From: Streptococcus sp. UBA6071
Lineage (GTDB): Bacteria; Bacillota; Bacilli; Lactobacillales; Streptococcaceae
Assembly (NCBI GenBank): GCA_002436115.1
Contig: DIXV01000057.1
Span: 4,274-13,172 of the forward strand
DNA: 8,899 nt
Direction: 5' to 3'
Each line of letters starts with the position of its first letter. The first letter of the stretch is position 1. The position numbers were made by a program, and so were the translations under genes. The notes below the pieces were generated by a model, which worked only from the letters and a program-made list of their open reading frames with translations, was not told the DNA's origin and did not search any database. Shown here piece after piece: positions 5,701-8,899 of this stretch.

Positions 5701-8700
5701 GGGGTTTATTTCACGTCCACGGAAACGACGACATCACAAAATGGGGTTCAATCACTTCGCGATCGTTTTATTAATGGTAAAGTAGGTCAAGAGGAAGTCC
5801 CTACAGGGGAAAATAACCGCCTGATTTACAGTTATCTGCATGATAACCGTGTGGCTGGGGCTTTAATATCTTATCAAAGCAATTTCCTTGCAGACAGTAA
5901 TTACTTAGCTAAAAATGGTCATCCTGATGATGGTGGAACAGGCTATGGAATTGCCTCTATGGCTGGTAGTTATAACTTTGGAATAACTTACACACGCAAT
6001 CTAACTGACCATAACTACCGTAAGGGCTTAGATATCCATGATGGAAATGGCATTGTTATTGAACACAACATTTCAAATGGTGATCGTCTTCATGGCATTG
6101 CAGTCTATAATCGTCAGTTTAGTATGGACAATGTCAAAATAAACCACAATACAATCATCGTAGATGCCCAATTCCGCTTAGCGGTAGATGATGGTGGGAA
6201 AGTAACTTATCATGGTTATTCAGGCATTCAATTACAAACAAATACCCAATACAATATACAGGATTTACGAACAACAGGTCCAGGAAGTTTCGAAATTAAA
6301 AACAATACCATCGTAGGATTAGATGTCTATAACAACGCTATACAAACATATGGTATCGAATTCCGAAATCATGAGCCAGATATGGACTACACTCTTGACA
6401 TCTCAGGTAATGACATCAGTGGTGAGCGAGCCAAGTATCTGATTGCCATTATCAATGAAACCTTGGGGAAACAAGGTAGATTAGGCAAGGGTTCTGGAGA
6501 CATTACCATTACAGGAAATACAATGACGATTGGAGAAACCCTTTCTGGGGCGATTCCACTCTATATTGAGGAAAAGGCAAGTGATGGTAACCTGCGTGGG
6601 CAAGTTATTGTCAGAGATAATGATCTGGTCATTCGTGAGCAATCTAATGGTGCCGTTGAGGCCATTCAAGTTATTGGAAATGCGACTAGCTATGACATTA
6701 GCCATAATACTTTTGAGCTACACGGAACAATCAATCATCCAATTGTCAGTATCCACGGGCGAGGGACGACAGAAAAGCCGATCTTAATCGTAAACGACAA
6801 TAGTATCCTTACAGACACCAAAGCTTTGTCCCCTAATTGGGTCGAGATTGGACTGAGAAACGGGGCAAATGCTAGTGTTATTGCAACTGAAAATACCCAC
6901 AACGGGAATCTGGCACCAGAGAAGCTCGTAACGTATATACCTAATAATGCACCGACGGATATCAGCCTATCTGCTCAAGCCTTGCCAGAAAAACAAACAG
7001 GAGCAGTGGTTGGTGTGCTGACGACTCAAGATAGCGATGTGTCGGACAGTCACACCTATGTGGTCAGCGATAGCCGATTTGAAGTGCTTAATGGGCTACT
7101 CAAATTAAAGGAAGATCAGCTACTCAACTACCAAGACTCCGCCAGCATAGATGTGGTTATTACAGCAACAGATTCAAAAGGTCTGTTTTACCAGAAAACA
7201 TTTACATTGACAGTCATGGAGAGTGTCAAAGAAGCTGTTGTTCCTGACCAACCAAAAGAAGGAACTGGTACTGGTAGTTCAGAAAGTTCAACCGCTCCCG
7301 AAACACCAGACAATCCTCCTAAACCGACTGAACCAGAGGTTCCAGCAGAACCCACAGAAGAAAAAACACCGGAAACATCAACCGCTCCAGATACGATAGA
7401 CAACTCGAATCCAGAGAAAGTAGCAGACAAGGTATATACCGATAAAGAAGCTGGTCTGAATTTGGATATCGCTAGGTATTTCTATTCGGCTGATACGATT
7501 AAAGCCTTCATTGACACCTTAGCAGAAAAGGGAGGCGATTTTCTTCATTTACACTTGTCAGATAATGAAAATTATGCCTTGGAAAGCCCTCTTTTAGGCC
7601 AAACATTAGCTAATGCGACACAAAATAGTGATGGAAGCTACACGAATAATCAGAATGGGAAATCCTTTCTGAGTTTGGCACAACTGGCTGACATTGCTGG
7701 TTATGCTAAGAGCAAAGGCATCAACTTCATTCCAGAGGTGGGTACACCTGCGCACATGGAAGGCATCTTTGCGCTTTTAGATCAGCAAAATCCTAGCCTG
7801 TCCAACAATCTTAAGGCCGCTTGGAGCAGTCAGATTCAATTAGATATTACTAATCCAGAAAGTCTGGTCTTTGTTAAGGCGCTCTTGGATGAAGTTATCG
7901 CTGTAGTGGGAGATGCTAGTCAGCACATTCATATTGGTGGCGATGAGTTTGCTTACCCTGCCCAGTATAATCATGAATTTGTCGACTATGTCAATCAATT
8001 ACACCTGTATTTAGCAAATAAGGGCTATAAAACACGACTCTATAACGATGGCCTGTATAAGACAGATTTGACCAATCTTAATAAGGCGATTGAAATCACC
8101 TACTGGAGCTATGATGGAGCGATTGGTAACTATGATAGTGAGGAGAGAGCGCATTTGCGTGCACTGCGTCCCACCTTACCAGAACTCTTGGATGCAGGCT
8201 TTGATGTGCTTAACTACAATGCTTACTACCTTTACAGTCTACCAACAGGAAAGGACAAGGCGACGACAAGTCAACAGGCTTGGGTGAGCTCTGAGCCAAG
8301 TGACCACGCAGCTCGTAATCTCCTTGCCAATTGGACATTAGGTCATTGGAATGATCAAAATCAAACAAATGTCCTTGAGGACACGAGTAGGGTTAAAGGG
8401 GCAGCTCTTTCTATTTGGGGAGACCAAGCAGATGGTTTAGACACAAAGACAATTCAAAAGTACACCGAAAACCAATTAGAGGCTCTCATTTTAAAAACAA
8501 ATGCAGCCAGTGATAAGCAGGCCAAAGAAAAGGTTGACTTGTTGACCAAAGATGACTTTATTAATCTTGTTCAAGTGACATATCTGGACATGAGAGAGGT
8601 CTTGAAACAGCCTCATCAGAAAAGTGACATCAGCCTTTATGGTGGTGGGCAACAGCATTTGCTCTTCTTGAATGAGGAAGCCTTAATCCAACAGTCGCCT

Positions 8701-8899
8701 ATTACTCTACAGATTAAGGGAAGCCAGTTAGACGCCGTGACGCTTGGCAGTCATTGGCAAAAAGCTGAACTTAAGCTAGAGGAGGGGCATACCTATCAGG
8801 CTTACCGTTATCAAGATCACATTTTATGGATTGATAACACTATAGCAGTTATTGTTAATAACAGTAGCAGCCTACCGCTGACTCCGCAAGAACCTAGTG
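2770..8899 (+). CDS. Giant multi-domain exported glycosidase: Spherulin-4 + beta-helix + dispersin B-like GH20 (3' truncated by window)
   Basis: The frame runs without a stop for 2043 complete codons to the window edge. Residues 1-34 form a signal peptide: basic MDKKKRNKRK, a hydrophobic core, and VHA before Asp35. Then come an acidic Ser/Thr/Glu linker (36-135), Ig-like domain 1 (136-222), a Calx-beta-like domain (228-347; VEGDETYQIEL from about 312), Spherulin-4 (348-582), a Thr/Glu/Gln linker (583-705), Ig-like domain 2 (706-790), a pectate-lyase-like beta-helix (798-1390), a cadherin-like domain (1392-1484), a Pro/Thr/Glu linker (1485-1554), GH20 of dispersin B type (1555-1912) and a beta-rich region (1913 on) that turns Pro-rich at the edge. 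The expected place is outside the cell, probably wall-anchored by an LPXTG motif further downstream, which is not seen. Known relatives of two domains degrade amino-sugar exopolysaccharides, so breakdown of biofilm matrix or of similar glycans is the likely role. It has its own promoter and no co-transcribed neighbour upstream. Domain calls are by recognition only. Confidence 0.93.
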   Translation, partial: MDKKKRNKRKYMQTASLLAVVGASSVLTEQLVHADEQAFSGASEEQTVGEVAQLETESIQLVNPEAETASVESSETAIAIESPDVVYTPVTEQTSTPESEASPSLATTRLAETTSNESVTTPPTGDEANASVNEQGSVDLSGQTHIGETLTAKVHDSNGVDSNQISYQWFANREAISGATAVNYTLTTAEVGKQINVEASYTDLDGYKEKVASDYSSAVTTLPASVAVPEVSLELPRLALEGASSVQEGERTTYTVRLSQPALQDISVDVRIVYGEASSKDVALAYNIKRVVIKQGQTAVTFRVNTVSDGLVEGDETYQIELSYALAGTIYPEAVRQPDRVSQQSVILPGYNYPDMRKGDTYWDAVHAEGASKIPFVIINPNSGAGEKVDSNYAKLIEKNTALGIGNVAYIKTLYGSRPIEEVKAEVHRYFELYGQGNIQGFFFDEVGTLSNQQTLYLAEIYNYVKGISSDNLVIANPGAYITDSISPYADIFVTSEVSAERYINDYKQERSDFENTSSNAKHIMHMIHSVDESQYQQVIDLSRSRNAGWVFITSDSTLPDNNPYNDLPENFSQLVSQINNLGQPSNPKRDVADLPKGVSIEKAYLATTILDADSQLPILSSATQPLQLEKAIENTVQVAQEETATENSVDTTQEADATETGLQIADQEKTSENVPQVPQEDKTVENTGLGDTVSTAETVTASDKGQLVVLGDSKVGAILTTQISDSDGVPFLGVNYQWYADGSAIEGATHERYRVRPDDVGKLISVQASYTDEAGHKEITNHASSQLIAENSETVSEQGYRIFEHAQYGKYIDARDFGLDQSQTDNTQALKAALKAADAEKAALYLGDGTLKLSEQIRIGNTLYNADGSLKQEGYEGVVALFGAGLGKTILTFDWQQTGEFNPNTNLENVNAWAALLIDGVNDKHIADLSVLYQHQTGEDFYRLEKSYFGKINGIIVNDADNTTIDTVEVSGANRAGVYFTSTETTTSQNGVQSLRDRFINGKVGQEEVPTGENNRLIYSYLHDNRVAGALISYQSNFLADSNYLAKNGHPDDGGTGYGIASMAGSYNFGITYTRNLTDHNYRKGLDIHDGNGIVIEHNISNGDRLHGIAVYNRQFSMDNVKINHNTIIVDAQFRLAVDDGGKVTYHGYSGIQLQTNTQYNIQDLRTTGPGSFEIKNNTIVGLDVYNNAIQTYGIEFRNHEPDMDYTLDISGNDISGERAKYLIAIINETLGKQGRLGKGSGDITITGNTMTIGETLSGAIPLYIEEKASDGNLRGQVIVRDNDLVIREQSNGAVEAIQVIGNATSYDISHNTFELHGTINHPIVSIHGRGTTEKPILIVNDNSILTDTKALSPNWVEIGLRNGANASVIATENTHNGNLAPEKLVTYIPNNAPTDISLSAQALPEKQTGAVVGVLTTQDSDVSDSHTYVVSDSRFEVLNGLLKLKEDQLLNYQDSASIDVVITATDSKGLFYQKTFTLTVMESVKEAVVPDQPKEGTGTGSSESSTAPETPDNPPKPTEPEVPAEPTEEKTPETSTAPDTIDNSNPEKVADKVYTDKEAGLNLDIARYFYSADTIKAFIDTLAEKGGDFLHLHLSDNENYALESPLLGQTLANATQNSDGSYTNNQNGKSFLSLAQLADIAGYAKSKGINFIPEVGTPAHMEGIFALLDQQNPSLSNNLKAAWSSQIQLDITNPESLVFVKALLDEVIAVVGDASQHIHIGGDEFAYPAQYNHEFVDYVNQLHLYLANKGYKTRLYNDGLYKTDLTNLNKAIEITYWSYDGAIGNYDSEERAHLRALRPTLPELLDAGFDVLNYNAYYLYSLPTGKDKATTSQQAWVSSEPSDHAARNLLANWTLGHWNDQNQTNVLEDTSRVKGAALSIWGDQADGLDTKTIQKYTENQLEALILKTNAASDKQAKEKVDLLTKDDFINLVQVTYLDMREVLKQPHQKSDISLYGGGQQHLLFLNEEALIQQSPITLQIKGSQLDAVTLGSHWQKAELKLEEGHTYQAYRYQDHILWIDNTIAVIVNNSSSLPLTPQEPS
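3175..3435 (+). repeat. Ig-like domain, copy 1
   Basis: Residues 136-222 share with copy 2 the pattern G..LT...D(S)xGV, YQW.A, AI.GAT, VGK.I.V.ASYTD..G.KE. This is the bacterial Ig-like spacer fold common in surface proteins, with YQW holding the core Trp. It precedes the Calx-beta/Spherulin-4 half of the protein and probably acts as a stalk or substrate-contact module. Confidence 0.75.
3451..3810 (+). other. Calx-beta-like domain
   Basis: Residues 228-347 show the pattern of Calx-beta domains: an early EGxxSVQEGERTTYTVRLS strand pair, a central ITKQG-like turn (here VIKQGQTAVTFRV) and the late motif VEGDETYQIEL, where Glu/Asp residues usually bind calcium. Calx-beta domains are extracellular spacers. 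The DxE cluster at 313-316 is kept, so calcium binding is possible. Confidence 0.6.
3811..4515 (+). other. Spherulin-4 (GH135-type) glycosidase domain
   Basis: Residues 348-582 read as a complete Spherulin-4-family TIM barrel. It has the opening PGYNYPD with a following Trp, the hallmark INPNSGAG (379-386), VAYIKTLYGSRP, and GFFFDEV with Asp445-Glu446 at a barrel strand end. It then has ANPGAY (476 on) and TSEVSAERY with Glu497. From memory the fungal enzyme Sph3 uses an adjacent Asp-Glu pair plus a Glu about 56 residues later; here the distance is 52. Sph3 hydrolyses alpha-1,4-linked N-acetylgalactosamine in galactosaminogalactan. Substrate in this protein is inferred. Confidence 0.8.
4516..4884 (+). 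other. Low-complexity linker between the two halves of the protein
   Basis: Residues 583-705 begin with a segment that may still belong to the Spherulin-4 unit (up to about 630). They then become a Thr/Glu/Gln/Ala-rich stretch (QEETATENS, TTQEADATETG, VPQVPQEDK) without predicted fold. It separates the first catalytic half from the second. Confidence 0.7.
4885..5139 (+). repeat. Ig-like domain, copy 2
   Basis: Residues 706-790 are a diverged copy of the domain at 136-222, sharing YQW.A, AI.GAT, DVGK.I.VQASYTD and G.KE. It precedes the beta-helix, so each catalytic half is introduced by one Ig-like unit, consistent with duplication of a spacer or modular shuffling. Confidence 0.75.
5161..6939 (+). 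other. Pectate-lyase-like right-handed beta-helix domain, specificity unknown
   Basis: Residues 798-1390 open with DARDFGLDQ..TDNTQALKAAL, the N-terminal cap of the pectate lyase 3 superfamily. Many beta-helix coils follow with Asn ladders (NNTIVG, HNTIIV, GNTMTI, DNDLVI, HNTFEL, NDNSIL). Candidate active-site clusters are HPDDGG (1051-1056), RKGLDIHDG (1084-1092) and DRLHGIAVYN shortly after. The fold occurs in polysaccharide lyases, glycosidases and epimerases; the reaction cannot be named from sequence. At nearly 600 residues it is a complete, large example. Confidence 0.78.
6943..7221 (+). other. Cadherin-like spacer domain
   Basis: Residues 1392-1484 follow the cadherin pattern NNAPTDISLSA, VVGVLTTQDSD, TYVVSDSRFEV, GLLKLK, LNYQDSASIDVVITATDSKG, ending in a FTLTV strand. 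The DxD and ATDxxG sites that bind calcium in true cadherin repeats are present. The domain probably acts as a rigid arm between the beta-helix and the GH20 unit. Confidence 0.7.
7288..7404 (+). repeat. Imperfect 27-bp repeat inside the Pro/Thr/Glu linker
   Basis: STAPETPDN (7288-7314) recurs as STAPDTIDN (7378-7404), 90 bp apart, within a Pro/Glu/Thr-rich stalk (residues 1485-1554). The repeat suggests the linker grew by in-frame duplication and may vary in length between strains. Confidence 0.55.
7432..8505 (+). other. GH20 domain of dispersin B type (beta-N-acetylglucosaminidase)
   Basis: Residues 1555-1912 match Aggregatibacter dispersin B, as I recall it, along the whole domain: GLNLDIARYFYS, GGDFLHLHLSDNENYALES, HIHIGGDEF, ITYWSYDG, LNYNAYYLY, GAALSIWGD. 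The catalytic pair is Asp1725-Glu1726 with oxazoline-type, substrate-assisted hydrolysis. Arg1569, Tyr1729, Trp1779 and Tyr1822 match dispersin B Arg27, Tyr187, Trp237 and Tyr278. Arg to Asp-Glu and Asp-Glu to Trp spacings (156 and 54) are identical. Asp1885 replaces dispersin B Glu332 in the WGE motif. The likely substrate is poly-beta-1,6-GlcNAc or a related polymer. Confidence 0.9.
8506..8899 (+). other. Post-GH20 beta-rich region, cut by the window
   Basis: Residues 1913-2043 start with a charged helical segment (DKQAKEKVDLLTKDDFINLV) and continue into strands around LQIKGSQLDAVTLGSHW and YQAYRYQDHILWIDNTIAVI. They end in a Ser/Pro-rich stretch that looks like the start of another linker. 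I recognise no family; a small beta-sandwich accessory domain is plausible. No stop or sorting signal is reached. Confidence 0.5.

Noticed and set aside
6481..6787. Opposed open frames at minus 6481-6705 and plus 6530-6787
   Set aside because: They overlap the beta-helix coils in other frames and show no start signals or family features.
7188..7430. Minus-strand frame rich in Ser, Gly and Val
   Set aside because: It is the antisense image of the Pro/Thr/Glu linker codons; the low-complexity composition explains the lack of stops.
8090..8287. Plus-strand 65-codon frame inside the GH20 domain
   Set aside because: GH20 motifs are read in another frame throughout this stretch, and no ribosome binding site precedes the frame.
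1..8899. CRISPR array, insertion sequence, tRNA or rRNA
   Set aside because: No regularly spaced repeats, transposase motifs, terminal inverted repeats or RNA-gene signatures were seen in the window.

Overview
The window looks like a chromosomal segment of a low-GC Gram-positive coccus, most likely a Streptococcus. The reasons are the GGAGG-type Shine-Dalgarno sites, TTG starts, TATGAT/TG-extended -10 boxes, a GH73-type autolysin C-terminus, and a very long exported repeat-and-linker protein built like streptococcal wall-anchored proteins. The species cannot be fixed from the sequence; a S. suis-like host is a guess only.

Layout: (1) 1-228, the 3' end of a plus-strand GH73 glucosaminidase-like gene. 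(2) 254-302, a hairpin terminator that can serve both converging genes. (3) 306-1097 on the minus strand, yghU, a glutathione-dependent disulfide-bond oxidoreductase. (4) 1098-1354, a divergent intergenic region in which the promoters of yghU and add lie back to back with abutting or overlapping -35 regions. (5) 1355-2377, add, adenosine deaminase, starting at TTG. (6) 2443-2484, the add terminator. (7) 2485-2769, a long regulatory region with three 11-bp-phased TTAAAA/TTAAAC/TTACAA boxes ending on a strong -35, a good -10, a roughly 190-nt leader and a 20-codon upstream ORF with a good ribosome binding site. (8) From 2770 to the window end, one uninterrupted reading frame of at least 2043 codons with no stop before the edge.

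The giant gene is the main content. From N to C terminus its product has a signal peptide, an acidic Ser/Thr/Glu linker, an Ig-like domain, a Calx-beta-like domain, a Spherulin-4 (GH135-type) glycosidase domain, a second linker, a second Ig-like domain, a pectate-lyase-like right-handed beta-helix, a cadherin-like domain, a Pro/Thr/Glu linker, a GH20 domain very close to the biofilm-dispersing enzyme dispersin B, and a further beta-rich region. An LPXTG-type anchor would be expected beyond the window but is not seen. Dispersin B cuts poly-beta-1,6-N-acetylglucosamine and the characterised Spherulin-4 enzymes cut galactosaminogalactan-type polymers. The protein therefore looks like a cell-surface or secreted machine for dismantling amino-sugar exopolysaccharides, with a third beta-helix carbohydrate-active module of unknown specificity. 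That function is inferred from domain recognition. The neighbouring yghU and add are ordinary housekeeping genes with no evident link to it.
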